This document shows, one piece after another, positions 18,173 to 30,489 of a DNA stretch of 64,000 nucleotides; the stretch's first letter is position 1, and each line of letters opens with the position of its first letter. The stretch is from Enterococcus termitis (lineage in GTDB: Bacteria; Bacillota; Bacilli; Lactobacillales; Enterococcaceae): assembly GCF_001730305.1 (NCBI RefSeq), contig NZ_MIJY01000034.1, forward strand, positions 124,001 to 188,000. Reading direction: 5' to 3'. A model generated the notes under the pieces. The model saw only the letters and a program-made list of their open reading frames with translations. It ran no database searches and was not told the origin of the DNA. Position numbers and translations under genes: made by a program.

Positions 18173-18188
18173 GGACTAATACTAGTCC
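18173..18188. promoter_or_regulatory. Operator-like dyad 2 (GGACTA-N4-TAGTCC)
   Basis: GGACTAATACTAGTCC lies 17 bases upstream of the ATG of the 40-residue peptide gene and right after a -10-like TACAAT (plus strand). The two dyads are 53 bases apart, centre to centre, across the divergent intergenic region. Confidence 0.75.
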
Positions 18189-18205
18189 ACTCGAAGGAGA
18201 AAATT

Positions 18206-18328
18206 ATGACTTTTAATGATATTAAAATTTTTGAGAAAAGAAGATACTCTAAAGTAGTTTTTTCAAAGATTGTTATTTCTTTAATTATTGCTTTTTACCT
18301 ATATCAAATCCCTATAATTCTAAAATAG
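18206..18328 (+). CDS. Small membrane peptide (40 residues) under XRE operator control
   Basis: The frame runs from ATG 18,206 to TAG 18,326-18,328, with GAAGGAGA seven bases upstream, one of the best ribosome sites in the window. The peptide starts MTFNDIKIFEKRRYSK, is basic in the first half, then has a hydrophobic segment VVFSKIVISLIIAFYLYQI that could span the membrane. It is divergent from the XRE gene, with an operator dyad at its promoter. Function unknown; a small toxin, an excision helper or a membrane partner of the defence system are all open. The 5' part of the broken integrase begins about 30 bases downstream. Confidence 0.6.
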   Translation: MTFNDIKIFEKRRYSKVVFSKIVISLIIAFYLYQIPIILK

Positions 18329-18360
18329 GAAATATATTTCTTACCCACTTAGTTACTTCT

Positions 18361-19493
18361 ATTATTTATAAGCGTTGGAAATTTCAAGCATATCTAGGTA
18401 CTCATCCTGTTAAAGGAATACCTGTAAAAACAACTAGAGCGGTTTCAAAACCAAAAAAGAAGCTCAAATTGCCTTAGCTCAATTCCGAACTGATTTTGAA
18501 CAAAATAATCGTGAATTAACTAATCAAGAAAAAATAACTTTCTCAGAGCTTTACGACTTGTGGTTAAAACAATATCGACTAAAAGTAAAACCTTCAACAG
18601 TAGCTACATTACGGCGATTTGTTGAAAACTATGCACTGCAATACTTTGGTAAATTAAAGTTGGATAAAATCACTGTGAGATACTGTCAAGAGATAGTTAA
18701 TCTTTGGCATGATCAATACAAACAGTATCACTATTTTAGAAAAGTAGTCGGTCAAGTTCTTCTGTTTGGTGTTCAAATGGAGTTAATCGATTCTAACCCC
18801 ATGTGAAAGACCGTACTGCCCCGAAAAAAAGAAGTGGAGGAATTTCCTGACTTTTATACTAAAGAGCAACTAGAGGTGTTTTTTGAGCATTTAGAGAGCC
18901 ATACAGAACAAGTTAGTCCTTCTAGCACTAAAATTTTAACTTTTTTCCGAATTTTAGCTTTCACTGGAATGAGAAAATCAGAAGTTCTTGCCTTACAGTG
19001 GAAAGACATAGATATTTTCAACCAAAAACTAACAATTGGAAAAACGCTTGCTATGGTCGAGCATAATCAAATTATTATTCAAGAACCTAAAACCATTAGT
19101 TCTCAAAGAGTTATCGCCCTTGATGTTAAAACGATTAAAGTCATAGAACAGTGGCGATATAATCAAAAAGAATGGTATTTCAAGTTTGGCTATAACACAT
19201 CTAAAGATACTCAATTTCTTTTTACAAACAAATTCAATGAATTGTATTATCCTCAAACACCTAATGATTGGTTATATAATATTCTTGAAAAATATGACTT
19301 ACCTAAAATCACTTTACATGGTTTTAGACATGCTCACGCTAGTTTACTTTTTGAATCTGGGGCAAATATCAAAGAAGTTCAAGAACCTTCAGGACATAAA
19401 GATGTCAAAACTACTATGAACATTTACACTCACGTTACTCCTGAAAAAGTTAGAGAAACAGGGGAACGTTTTGCAAAATATGTTAATTTTTAG
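18361..19493 (+). pseudogene. Tyrosine integrase, broken by a frameshift and a nonsense codon
   Basis: Three pieces make a phage/ICE-type integrase of about 380 residues. First is an arm-binding part (KRWKFQAYLGTHPVKGIPVK), then a frameshift near 18,437-18,443. Next is FKTKKEAQIALAQFRTDFE through a core-binding domain to DSNPM, then an in-frame TGA at 18,804-18,806. Last is the catalytic domain (18,834-19,493) with [35 protein letters not shown], containing Arg, His-x-x-Arg, His and Tyr. No start codon remains at the 5' end. It reads toward attR and was probably the recombinase that inserted the island at sufB. Confidence 0.85.
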
Positions 19494-19539
19494 CAGATGG
19501 CATTTAATTTGGCATTTACTCTTAAACTACACAACAAAA

Positions 19540-19584
19540 AAAGAGCCCAAAACATTGTTAATTCAATGTTTTGGTACTCTTTAA
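19540..19584. terminator. Bidirectional terminator between integrase and sufB
   Basis: The stem CCAAAACATTG/CAATGTTTTGG is extended by AAAGAG/CTCTTT. It serves the convergent integrase and suf operon. Confidence 0.8.
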
Positions 19585-19589
19585 ATTTA

Positions 19590-20984
19590 TTAGCCCACTG
19601 ACCCTTCCATCTCATAACTAATCAATCGATTCAACTCAACCGCATACTCCATCGGTAATTCCTTCGTAAACGGCTCCACAAATCCCATAACGATCATCTC
19701 AGTCGCTTCAACCTCAGTCAAGCCACGACTCATCAAGTAATAAAGCTGCTCTTCCGAAATTTTCGAAACCTTCGCTTCATGCTCCAACGCTACTTGACTG
19801 TTATGAATCTCATTAAACGGAATCGTATCCGATTTCGATTTATCATCCATAATAATCGTATCACACTCAATATGTGAAATCGAGCCAGCACTATCTTTCC
19901 CAAATGTTACTTGACCACGGTAATTCACTTCTCCGCCGTCTTTCGCAATTGATTTAGAAACGATCGAACTTGATGTGTTTGGTGCGTTATGAATCATTTT
20001 CGCCCCTGTATCTTGGATTTGGTTTTCCCCAGCAAATGCAATCGAAAGCATTGTACCACGAGCGCCTTTTCCATCTAAATAAACACTTGGATATTTCATC
20101 GTTGTTTTGGCACCTAAGTTTCCATCGATCCACTCAACTGTGGCACCTTCGTAAGCTTTGGCACGTTTTGTTACCAAATTATAAACGTTATCAGACCAGT
20201 TTTGAATAGTTGTATAACGTGTATAGGCATCTTTATGGGTAAAGATCTCAACGATTGCTGCATGTAAGCTATTGCTTGTATACGTAGGTGCTGTACAGCC
20301 TTCTACGTAGTGAACACTTGCGCCTTCATCAACAATAATCAGCGTACGTTCAAATTGTCCTGTGTTTTCCGCATTGATTCGGAAGTATGTTTGTAATGGC
20401 ACATCCACACGGACCCCTTTTGGCACATAGATAAACGTTCCACCAGACCAAACTGCTGAGTTTAGTGCTGCTAATTTGTTATCTGTTGGTGGGACTAATT
20501 TTGCGAAGTATTTTTTAAATATATCTGGGTATTCTTTCAACGCTGAATCGGTATCGGTAAAGATGATTCCTAATTTTTGGAATTCTTCTTTCATATTGTG
20601 GTAAACCACTTCTGATTCATATTGCGCTGAAGCGCCAGCTAGATACGCACGTTCGGCTTCTGGAATCCCGATTTTTTCAAACGTTTCTTTGATTTTATCT
20701 GGTACATCATCCCAGTCACGAGCGGGTTTGTCACTAGCTCTTTGGAAATATTTGATTTTTTCAAAATCGATATCAGATAAATCAGGACCCCATTCTTGCA
20801 TGGCCATCTTGTTGAATTGTTCCAATGATTTCAAACGGAACTCCAACATCCATTCTGGTTCTTCTTTCTTACGTGAAATTTCTCTAACGACTTCCTCTGT
20901 TAGTCCATTTCCCGTACTGAAAATTGGTTTCACATCATCATGAAAACCAAATTGATATTCTTCTAACTCAGGTACAGTACTCAA
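19590..20984 (-). CDS. sufB: Fe-S cluster scaffold subunit SufB
   Basis: This 464-residue SufB/SufD-family protein is the scaffold subunit of the SufBC2D complex on which Fe-S clusters are built. Recognisable segments include [29 protein letters not shown] and the C-terminal [12 protein letters not shown]. The start is TTG 20,984. It is last in the order sufC-sufD-sufS-sufU-sufB, standard for Firmicutes, and read from the minus strand. Its final codons form the attachment core of the neighbouring islands. Confidence 0.97.
   Translation of the reverse strand: MSTVPELEEYQFGFHDDVKPIFSTGNGLTEEVVREISRKKEEPEWMLEFRLKSLEQFNKMAMQEWGPDLSDIDFEKIKYFQRASDKPARDWDDVPDKIKETFEKIGIPEAERAYLAGASAQYESEVVYHNMKEEFQKLGIIFTDTDSALKEYPDIFKKYFAKLVPPTDNKLAALNSAVWSGGTFIYVPKGVRVDVPLQTYFRINAENTGQFERTLIIVDEGASVHYVEGCTAPTYTSNSLHAAIVEIFTHKDAYTRYTTIQNWSDNVYNLVTKRAKAYEGATVEWIDGNLGAKTTMKYPSVYLDGKGARGTMLSIAFAGENQIQDTGAKMIHNAPNTSSSIVSKSIAKDGGEVNYRGQVTFGKDSAGSISHIECDTIIMDDKSKSDTIPFNEIHNSQVALEHEAKVSKISEEQLYYLMSRGLTEVEATEMIVMGFVEPFTKELPMEYAVELNRLISYEMEGSVG
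19594..19610. other. Attachment site in the sufB 3' end (attR side)
   Basis: CCCACTGACCCTTCCAT encodes, on the minus strand, the residues M-E-G-S-V-G just before the sufB stop. Identical to 13,914-13,930. Confidence 0.8.
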
Positions 20985-21058
20985 ATTATCTCACGCTCAC
21001 TTTCTTAGGTTGAGAATCAAACGATTAGTTTCGAGTTATTTGATTTCTCACTAATTTT

Positions 21059-24031
<2,973 letters not shown>

Positions 24032-24045
24032 TTATCTTGTCCTCC

Positions 24046-24816
24046 TTATGCTTCTTCTTTGTATTCGATACCTAATTCTTGGCTGATGCCAGCATAGCCT
24101 TCTGCTTCTAAACGTTTCGCAAGTTCCGCACCGCCAGTTTTCACCACACGGCCTTCCATCATGATATGCACCACATCTGGTGTGATGTAGTTCAATAAAC
24201 GTTGGTAGTGAGTGATGATCAACGCGCCAAAGTTTTCACCGCGCATTTCGTTTACGCCTTTTGATACAACTTTTAAGGCATCGATATCTAAACCAGAATC
24301 GATTTCATCTAAAATGGCAAATGTTGGTTCTAACATCAATAATTGTAAGATTTCGTTCCGTTTCTTTTCCCCACCAGAGAAGCCTTCGTTTAAGTAACGT
24401 TCAGCCATTTCTTCTGGCATATTTAAAAGTTCCATTTTTTTGTCTAATTTTTTGATGAATTCCATGACTGAGATTTTGTCGTCTTCATCACGTTTGGCGT
24501 TGATCGCCGCACGCATGAATTCAGCATTCGTGATTCCTGGAATTTCACTTGGGTATTGCATGGCAAGGAATAGACCTAGACGAGCACGTTCGTCCACTTC
24601 AAGTTCTAAGACATTTTCTCCATCAAACAAGATTTCGCCTTCTGTAACTTCGTAATTAGGATTTCCCATGATCGCCGCAGATAAGGTAGATTTACCAGTT
24701 CCGTTTGGCCCCATGATTGCGTGGATTTCACCTGTTTTCATCGTCAGGTTAACCCCTTTTAAAATCTTTTTATCTTCGATTGACACGTGTAAATTTTTAA
24801 TTTCTAAAACGGACAT
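24046..24816 (-). CDS. sufC: Fe-S assembly ATPase SufC
   Basis: This 256-residue ABC-type ATPase has Walker A GPNGTGKST, signature FSGGEKKR, and Walker B FAILDEIDSGLD. It energises the SufBCD scaffold in the cytosol. The start MSVLEIKN at 24,816, with GGAGGG upstream, is preferred to an upstream in-frame ATG at 24,864. First gene of the suf operon. Confidence 0.97.
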   Translation of the reverse strand: MSVLEIKNLHVSIEDKKILKGVNLTMKTGEIHAIMGPNGTGKSTLSAAIMGNPNYEVTEGEILFDGENVLELEVDERARLGLFLAMQYPSEIPGITNAEFMRAAINAKRDEDDKISVMEFIKKLDKKMELLNMPEEMAERYLNEGFSGGEKKRNEILQLLMLEPTFAILDEIDSGLDIDALKVVSKGVNEMRGENFGALIITHYQRLLNYITPDVVHIMMEGRVVKTGGAELAKRLEAEGYAGISQELGIEYKEEA

Positions 24817-25152
24817 GTACAATTCCCTCCAACTTAAAATAATTATTTTATCGTTCTCATTCATTTTATCCTAATTGAGAATGATAAGCAATCTCTTTAC
24901 TAGAATAATTCTTATTTAATCTAGGTTTTCTTTGTGAAAACATGGACTTAATTAGAATCTTTCTAAAATGGCTATACTTCTCTTTTTCGTTTCCATAGAC
25001 ATTCTTTCACACTACTGAATGAAAGATCTCTTACAATGATTACCTCGTTTTGATTTTCCACTTCCTTTGTGAGATAATTTATCACGATTTTAGAAAAATA
25101 GCGACTAGAACAAAAAGAGTTTTGTCCCAGTTATTTAAAGAGAGGTCTTTTC

Positions 25153-26097
25153 ATGTCAAAAAAAGGAATCATTATTGTTAATCTAGGTACGCCGGAAAAA
25201 CCCGAGACAAAAGAAGTACGTGCTTATTTAAAACGATTTTTAGGCGATAAGCGTGTGATCGATACAAATCGTTTAATCTGGCTGCCCGTTTTACACGGAA
25301 TCATATTACGAACACGCCCTAAAAAATCTGCTGCCTTATATCGCGAGATCTGGCAAGAGGAAGGTTCTCCTCTTTTGATTTATACTAAATCACAGGCTGA
25401 ACAGTTACAGACACGTCTTCCAGATTATGTTGTTCGTTATGCAATGAGCTATAGCCATCCGCTAATTCCAGAGGTGTTACAAGAAATGCATGATGAAGGT
25501 GTTACCGATTTAACGATCGTTCCATTATATCCGCAATATTCGACAACTACTACAGCCCCGATTTTCGACGAAGTAGCTAAATTTTATTTGAATGCGGAAT
25601 TAATTCCTAGCTTGCATTTTATTCAATCATTTTACGATGAGCCCTTATATATTAATGCTTTAGCAAATCAAATCAATCAAGCTTTATTAGAAAAAACGAT
25701 TGATAAAATTGTTTTCTCCTATCATGGTGTTCCGGTTTCTTATATAGAAAAAGGGGATCATTATTTAGAGCATTGTCAAAAAACTACCGCGGCTGTTATG
25801 GAAAAAGTTGGGGATGTTCCGTTCATCACTACTTTCCAGTCAAAATTTGGACCTGCTGAATGGCTGACGCCTGCAACTGATCACACACTAAAAGAATTGC
25901 CACAGCAAGGAGATAAGCGTATTTTGATCATCACACCTGGCTTTGTGGCAGATTGTTTGGAAACCATTGAAGAAATCGAAAATGAGAATCGTGAATACTT
26001 CATGGCTAGCGGCGGAGAAAGTTTCCAGTATCTTCATCCGTTTAATGATGATCCAATTTTTATCGATTTACTAGAACAACTAATTATTAAAAACTAA
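25153..26097 (+). CDS. hemH: Ferrochelatase (coproporphyrin type)
   Basis: This 314-residue class II chelatase inserts Fe2+ into a porphyrin, in Gram-positive bacteria usually coproporphyrin III. VNLGTPEKP, the His motif FSYHGVP and PGFVADCLETIEEI (metal-binding Glu region) are present. The ribosome site is AGAGAGGT before ATG 25,153. No other haem-synthesis gene is visible here; from general knowledge, enterococci lack the full pathway, so it may act on scavenged porphyrin. Confidence 0.95.
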   Translation: MSKKGIIIVNLGTPEKPETKEVRAYLKRFLGDKRVIDTNRLIWLPVLHGIILRTRPKKSAALYREIWQEEGSPLLIYTKSQAEQLQTRLPDYVVRYAMSYSHPLIPEVLQEMHDEGVTDLTIVPLYPQYSTTTTAPIFDEVAKFYLNAELIPSLHFIQSFYDEPLYINALANQINQALLEKTIDKIVFSYHGVPVSYIEKGDHYLEHCQKTTAAVMEKVGDVPFITTFQSKFGPAEWLTPATDHTLKELPQQGDKRILIITPGFVADCLETIEEIENENREYFMASGGESFQYLHPFNDDPIFIDLLEQLIIKN

Positions 26098-26125
26098 AGG
26101 GCTGATTCTTCTTTAGTTATCTATA

Positions 26126-26177
26126 CAAAAAACAGGAAAGAATGCTTTTTAGATAAGCGTTCTTTCCTGTTTTTTGT
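26126..26177. terminator. Bidirectional terminator
   Basis: The stem AACAGGAAAGAA/TTCTTTCCTGTT is followed by T6. It is shared by convergent hemH and the gene at 26,183. Confidence 0.85.
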
Positions 26178-26182
26178 TTTTT

Positions 26183-26731
26183 TTATTGTGGTAAAATCGA
26201 AATATATGATCCTTGGATTTCCACTTTTGACATGCTATCAATAGTAGGCAATACTGACCAATTCGGTACTAAAGGACGATCTGCTTTCACATGAAGAACT
26301 GTTCCACCTGGCAACCCTTCAGTCACAGCCAGCTTCGTTTTGTAAACAGGAGTTAAACCATTCACCCTTTGAATGTTGAAGGACCAAATTTTGGTATTTC
26401 CATTAAAGTAAGATTCACTTGGTGAATACGTTCCTTCGAAATCAAAAATACGATCTTTTACAACATACGCTGCTTGAATATTCTTTGTGTTAGCCGTTAC
26501 CTGCGCGTATTGAATCGTACCAGAATAATCTGTGTAGCTAAAGCCAGTCGTACTATTTCCTGAAAAGACACCTGAATTGATTCTGTTCCATTGTCCATTT
26601 TCATTAAAAGTAAATGTTGCTCCTTGATTTAAATCAAACTCACTTGCCTCTGCAATTGAGCCACTGCCGATGATAGCCATACCAGCAGCTGCCAACGTCA
26701 AAACAAATAAAGTCAGTCTTTCTTTTTTCAT
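26183..26731 (-). CDS. Secreted protein of unknown function
   Basis: This 182-residue protein has a signal peptide (KKERLTLFVLTLAAAG, likely cleavage after AEAS near residue 30). The mature part is rich in Ser, Thr, Tyr and Asn, without Cys or a wall anchor, probably a beta-rich extracellular domain. AAAAGGAGAGC lies before ATG 26,731. No family recognised; it is monocistronic. Confidence 0.75.
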   Translation of the reverse strand: MKKERLTLFVLTLAAAGMAIIGSGSIAEASEFDLNQGATFTFNENGQWNRINSGVFSGNSTTGFSYTDYSGTIQYAQVTANTKNIQAAYVVKDRIFDFEGTYSPSESYFNGNTKIWSFNIQRVNGLTPVYKTKLAVTEGLPGGTVLHVKADRPLVPNWSVLPTIDSMSKVEIQGSYISILPQ

Positions 26732-26902
26732 TTTATGCTCTCCTTTTCTAATTGATTACATGCTATATAGTAGCACACTAAAAATAAATAATCAACTTAA
26801 GGAACGTTATTTTTTATTATTAAAAATAAATACATTACAATAAACAGGTCTTTTTTGTATAGAATTTATGTAGTATAAAAAGCTCTACGCTAAAACTAAA
26901 CA

Positions 26903-26950
26903 TAGAAAAATAGAGAGCAAACTTATCCGTCGATGAGTTTACCCTCTATA
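26903..26950. terminator. Terminator after metQ
   Basis: The hairpin ATAGAGAGCAAACT/AGTTTACCCTCTAT has A- and T-flanks. It shares GCAAACTxATCCGT with the terminator at 38,549. Confidence 0.7.
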
Positions 26951-26963
26951 TTTTAGTATGTTT

Positions 26964-27815
26964 TTATTTATCTACTGGTTTTACAGATCCATCCCATTTT
27001 TCAAGAATCCAATCTTGAACTTCTTTGCTATGCAATGCATCTACTAATTTTTTAATTTTGTCGCTATCTTTATCTTCAGAACGAACAGCAACAATATTTA
27101 CGTACGGTGAGTTATCTTTTTCAAGCAATACAGAATCTTTTAATGGATTCAAGCCTGCTGTATAGGCAAAGTTTGCATTGATTGCTACAAGATCCGCTTC
27201 ATCGTTATTATACGTTGTTGTTAACACTTCAGGATTGATGTTGTGAATGAACTTCAAGTTTTTAGGATTTTTATCGATATCTTCAAATGTCGCTATTTCT
27301 AAATCAACACCATCTTTTACAGTAACTAAATCAGCATCTTGTAAGATCGTAATGATGCGGCCCCAGTCTGACTCTGAATTAGATGTGATGATTGTTGCGC
27401 CATCTTTCAAGTCTTTGATATCTTTGATACGTTTTGAATATAAGCCCATTGGTTCAATATGAATACCGCCAGCATTGGCAAAATCATAATTGTTCTCTTT
27501 TACTGCTAAATTGAAATAAGGAATATGCTGGAAATAGTTTGCATCAAGATCGCCTTCTGCTAAGTTTTTATTAGGCAAAATGTAATCGTCGAATTGAACG
27601 ATTTCTAAATCAATGCCTTCTTTTTTAAGGATCGGTTTTACTTGCTCTAAAATTTCGGCATGAGGTGAGGCTGACGCTCCCACTTTCAAAACGGATGATT
27701 CTTTGTCTGATCCCGCAGTTTTGCTATCATCTGTTTTATTGTTTCCACCACCACATGCGACTAAACCGACTGCTACTACTGCCAATGCTGCTAAACCGAA
27801 TAATTTCTTTTTCAT
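26964..27815 (-). CDS. metQ: Methionine ABC transporter substrate-binding lipoprotein
   Basis: This 283-residue NlpA/MetQ-family lipoprotein has a signal with lipobox LVAC (acylated Cys21). GASASPHAEILEQVKP and NYFQHIPYFN are family segments. It binds D/L-methionine at the cell surface for MetNI. ATG 27,815 has a better ribosome site (AATTATTTGGAGGG) than the in-frame upstream codon at 27,830. Last gene of metNIQ. Confidence 0.93.
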   Translation of the reverse strand: MKKKLFGLAALAVVAVGLVACGGGNNKTDDSKTAGSDKESSVLKVGASASPHAEILEQVKPILKKEGIDLEIVQFDDYILPNKNLAEGDLDANYFQHIPYFNLAVKENNYDFANAGGIHIEPMGLYSKRIKDIKDLKDGATIITSNSESDWGRIITILQDADLVTVKDGVDLEIATFEDIDKNPKNLKFIHNINPEVLTTTYNNDEADLVAINANFAYTAGLNPLKDSVLLEKDNSPYVNIVAVRSEDKDSDKIKKLVDALHSKEVQDWILEKWDGSVKPVDK

Positions 27816-27851
27816 CTTTATTCCCTCCAAATAATTTCTATATTTAATTGT

Positions 27852-28541
27852 TTATCGTTTGTCTGAACGTTTTACCAGCTGATCACCGATAAATTGAATG
27901 ATAAACACAATAACCAAAATCAATATTGTTGCAACTAATGTCACCGTATTGTTGTTACGGCTAAACCCTTCTTGATACGCTAATCCACCGAGACCACCGC
28001 CGCCGATGATCCCAGCCATAGCTGTGAAACCAATCATCGTGATCGTCGTCAAAGTGACACCTGATAATAATGCCGGCATACTTTCTGGAATCAATATTTT
28101 AAAGATTTTTTGGATTTTAGAAGCACCCATCGCATCTGCTGCTTCCAGTACACCGTTATCAACTTCTCGAAAAGCTATTTCAACTAACCGAGCATAAAAC
28201 GGTGCTGCTGATACGATCAAAGACGGAATCGCAGCCTTTGCCCCAATCCCTGTACCAACCAGTTTCCTAGAAAAATCCATTAACAGAATGATCAATACGA
28301 TATAAGGAATAGAACGAAACACGTTACTTACAACAGATAAAATGCTGTAGCTGATTCTCGCAAAAGGTGATTTGTTTCGGCTTAAGCTGTATAGAAGAAG
28401 TCCTAATAAGAAACCGATAATAATAACAAAAACCATTGCAACGACTGTCATAAAAAGTGTATCGATCGCTGCTTGTTTCATTGATTCTGGGTTCACCCGA
28501 CTAAAATTTAAGTACTTTTCAACAAATGTTTCATTCGCCAC
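27852..28541 (-). CDS. metI: Methionine ABC transporter permease
   Basis: This 229-residue inner-membrane permease has about five helices and the EAA-like loop EAADAMGASKIQKIFKILIP. It overlaps the metN 3' end by 11 bases. Confidence 0.95.
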   Translation of the reverse strand: MANETFVEKYLNFSRVNPESMKQAAIDTLFMTVVAMVFVIIIGFLLGLLLYSLSRNKSPFARISYSILSVVSNVFRSIPYIVLIILLMDFSRKLVGTGIGAKAAIPSLIVSAAPFYARLVEIAFREVDNGVLEAADAMGASKIQKIFKILIPESMPALLSGVTLTTITMIGFTAMAGIIGGGGLGGLAYQEGFSRNNNTVTLVATILILVIVFIIQFIGDQLVKRSDKR

Positions 28542-29568
28542 GGTGAATCACCTCCAGCCCCACTTCTTTTTCTTTGAGGAAAGTCAGTGTTTTTTCAACT
28601 TCACTTTCATCTCCTAAAATCATAACTGTCAACGTGCCAAAGGCGCCTTCTTTTGCTTGCTGCACTTGTCCTTGTACGACATTGATATCAACTTCAAATT
28701 GTCGAATCGCTTGGGAAATCACAGGTTCGTTCGCATTGTCTCCACTAAATTGAAGTGTCACGACTAATCCAGTTGGATTTTCTTTGATCAGTTCTCCTAG
28801 CAATTCTTCTGTATCTTCTTTTGGTTCTAATTCTTGCTGAACGAAACGTTTTGTCACAGCCTGTTGAGGATTTCTAAAGACCTCTAAAACGTCTCCTTCT
28901 TCAACGATTTGACCTAATTCCATCACTGCGACTTTATTGCATATTTTTCGTATCACATGCATTTCGTGAGTGATCAATACGATCGTCAAATTCAATGTTT
29001 GATTGATTTCCAACAATAAATCCAGAACTTCGTCTGTCGTTTGCGGATCTAAAGCACTTGTTGCCTCATCGCATAACAGAATTTCGGGGTTATTAGCTAA
29101 GGCTCTCGCGATCCCAACCCGTTGTTTTTGTCCCCCGGATAATTGACTAGGATACGCATCTCCTTTGCCTTCTAAACCAACCAATGTCAAAAGTTCCTGC
29201 GCGCGTTGCTTTCTAGTATTTTTTGGTACATTAGCTAATTCTAGCGGAAGCATGATATTTTCTAAAATAGTTCGTGACCATAAAAGATTAAAATGCTGAA
29301 ATATCATCCCAATTTTTTTTCGGAATTGACGTAATTCGCGATTGGTCATCTGAGCAACGTTTTGATTCTGAATGATTACTTCACCATTTGTCGGCAGTTC
29401 TAAACCATTCAATAGCCTAACAAGCGTGCTTTTTCCTGCACCTGAATAGCCAACGATTCCATAAATATCTCCTTGATCTACAGTAAGAGAAACATCATTG
29501 ACTGCTGTCACTTGTCCGTTTTTACCGGAAAATTGCTTTTTAACCTGTTGTAATTCGATTAGAGGCAT
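28531..29568 (-). CDS. metN: Methionine ABC transporter ATPase
   Basis: This 345-residue ABC ATPase has Walker A GYSGAGKST, signature LSGGQKQR, Walker B ILLCDEATSALD, and a C-terminal NIL domain (about 265-345) that binds methionine and shuts the transporter down when methionine is plentiful. It is first in metNIQ, behind a Met T-box leader. Confidence 0.96.
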   Translation of the reverse strand: MPLIELQQVKKQFSGKNGQVTAVNDVSLTVDQGDIYGIVGYSGAGKSTLVRLLNGLELPTNGEVIIQNQNVAQMTNRELRQFRKKIGMIFQHFNLLWSRTILENIMLPLELANVPKNTRKQRAQELLTLVGLEGKGDAYPSQLSGGQKQRVGIARALANNPEILLCDEATSALDPQTTDEVLDLLLEINQTLNLTIVLITHEMHVIRKICNKVAVMELGQIVEEGDVLEVFRNPQQAVTKRFVQQELEPKEDTEELLGELIKENPTGLVVTLQFSGDNANEPVISQAIRQFEVDINVVQGQVQQAKEGAFGTLTVMILGDESEVEKTLTFLKEKEVGLEVIHRGE

Positions 29569-29699
29569 TTTTTCCCCTCAACTTTCTTTTGTTTTGCTTG
29601 TTTTAGTATACTATAAATTGGGCGGTATGATTCGATTTATCTTGGTGATTGAGCGTAAGTTTTAAATAATATAATATAGATACTTTATTCTTTTGATTC

Positions 29700-29823
29700 T
29701 AGCACTTATAATGCTTTACCAATATTAGACTGAGTTGTGTCACTATTAATGTGACTTCGCTCCCTTTGGTCGCCAAGTATTGTTCAACACCTGCTCTGGC
29801 CTAGCCAGTCGCAGTGTTTCACA
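29700..29823. repeat. Possible degenerate copy of the dispersed intergenic repeat
   Basis: CGCCAAGTATTGTTCAACACCTGCTC then CAGTGTTTCACA resembles the CACCAAGTAGGTACTGTTCT, ACATCAGCTC and GTGTTTCACA blocks of the repeat at 60.6 kb. It lies between the T-box terminator and metN, so it is transcribed as part of the metN leader. Confidence 0.4.
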
Positions 29824-29824
29824 A

Positions 29825-30110
29825 TAAAAAGCTTCCGCCCCTATGTCTTATCTGACAAAAGGACGAAAGCTTGTCTTTCGTGTTACCACCTTGATTTGTT
29901 ATTATTTCACAATAATAACCTCATACAGTACTTGAATCCGCATACTGTTGTGCTGTAACGGGCACTTCCCGTAATAAGTTCACTTTTGCTCACTTATTCT
30001 GCTCAAAGACCATCTTCCATTTCAACTATGTTGCCCATTTTCAGCAAACAGGGCTCTCTTTAAAACATGTTTGATATGTACTCTTCTTTTCAAAGCATTC
30101 ACTTTATATT
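29825..30110 (-). ncRNA. T-box riboswitch (methionine specifier) upstream of metNIQ
   Basis: The minus-strand leader contains the T-box core AAGGTGGTAACACG (29,879-29,892), a terminator stem AAGCTTTCGTCC/GGCGGAAGCTT followed by a short T-run (29,827-29,873), and a Stem I region with a GAGAG distal segment and CTTTGAGC. After GAA in the specifier loop comes ATG (30,018-30,020), a Met codon, matching the downstream methionine transporter. Uncharged tRNA-Met should favour antitermination. Confidence 0.88.
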
Positions 30111-30116
30111 GACAAA

Positions 30117-30145
30117 ATTATAGCAACAACCAAATGGGTTGTCAA
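30117..30145 (-). promoter_or_regulatory. Consensus sigma-A promoter of the metNIQ leader
   Basis: The -35 TTGACA (30,140-30,145) and the -10 TATAAT (30,117-30,122) are separated by 17 bases, both perfect. It predicts a start near 30,110. Confidence 0.85.
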
Positions 30146-30151
30146 TCATTT

Positions 30152-30487
30152 TTACGCCTGATTTAGTTCTTCATCATTTACATCTGTTAAAACAGCAATC
30201 CACGCATTTGTTTGTGTAGAGTCGTCTAATAAACTAGGCTCATTTTCAGCAGCTTCGTTTACAGCAATAATTGTTCCGCTAATCGGTGTGCTAAATTCGC
30301 TTACCGCTTTTTCGGCTTCAAGCTCGATCAATGAATCACCCTTTTTTAATACTTGACCTACTTTCGGCAACGTTGCAAATGTAATGTTGCCCAACTCTTC
30401 TTGTGCGTCATTTGTCAAACCGATTTTATAGCCTTTATCTGTTTTCATCAGCCATAAGCTGTCGATGATTTTTACTTCTTCAGCCAT
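30152..30487 (-). CDS. gcvH: GcvH-like lipoyl-domain protein
   Basis: This 111-residue protein has a lipoyl-attachment segment ELEAEKAVSEF with Lys60. In Firmicutes without a full glycine cleavage system such proteins act as lipoyl carriers that relay lipoate to the 2-oxoacid dehydrogenases. Other glycine-cleavage genes are not seen here. It lies two bases after the ArsC-like gene, with which it is probably co-transcribed. Confidence 0.88.
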   Translation of the reverse strand: MAEEVKIIDSLWLMKTDKGYKIGLTNDAQEELGNITFATLPKVGQVLKKGDSLIELEAEKAVSEFSTPISGTIIAVNEAAENEPSLLDDSTQTNAWIAVLTDVNDEELNQA

Positions 30488-30489
30488 TA

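Larger units (their letters stand above)
13914..19610. mobile_element. Gabija-carrying integrative island B at the 3' end of sufB
   Basis: This 5.7-kb element is bounded by identical 17-base repeats. Contents from left to right are gajB, gajA, an XRE regulator, divergent operators, a 40-residue membrane peptide, and a tyrosine integrase reading toward the sufB end. The integrase has a frameshift and a nonsense codon, so the island is probably immobile unless helped in trans. Integration keeps the sufB reading frame intact. Confidence 0.75.

Noticed and set aside
20689..20943. Plus-strand frames inside sufB, sufS, sufD, glyA, prfA and nifJ
   Set aside because: These are antisense shadows of long, well-supported genes.
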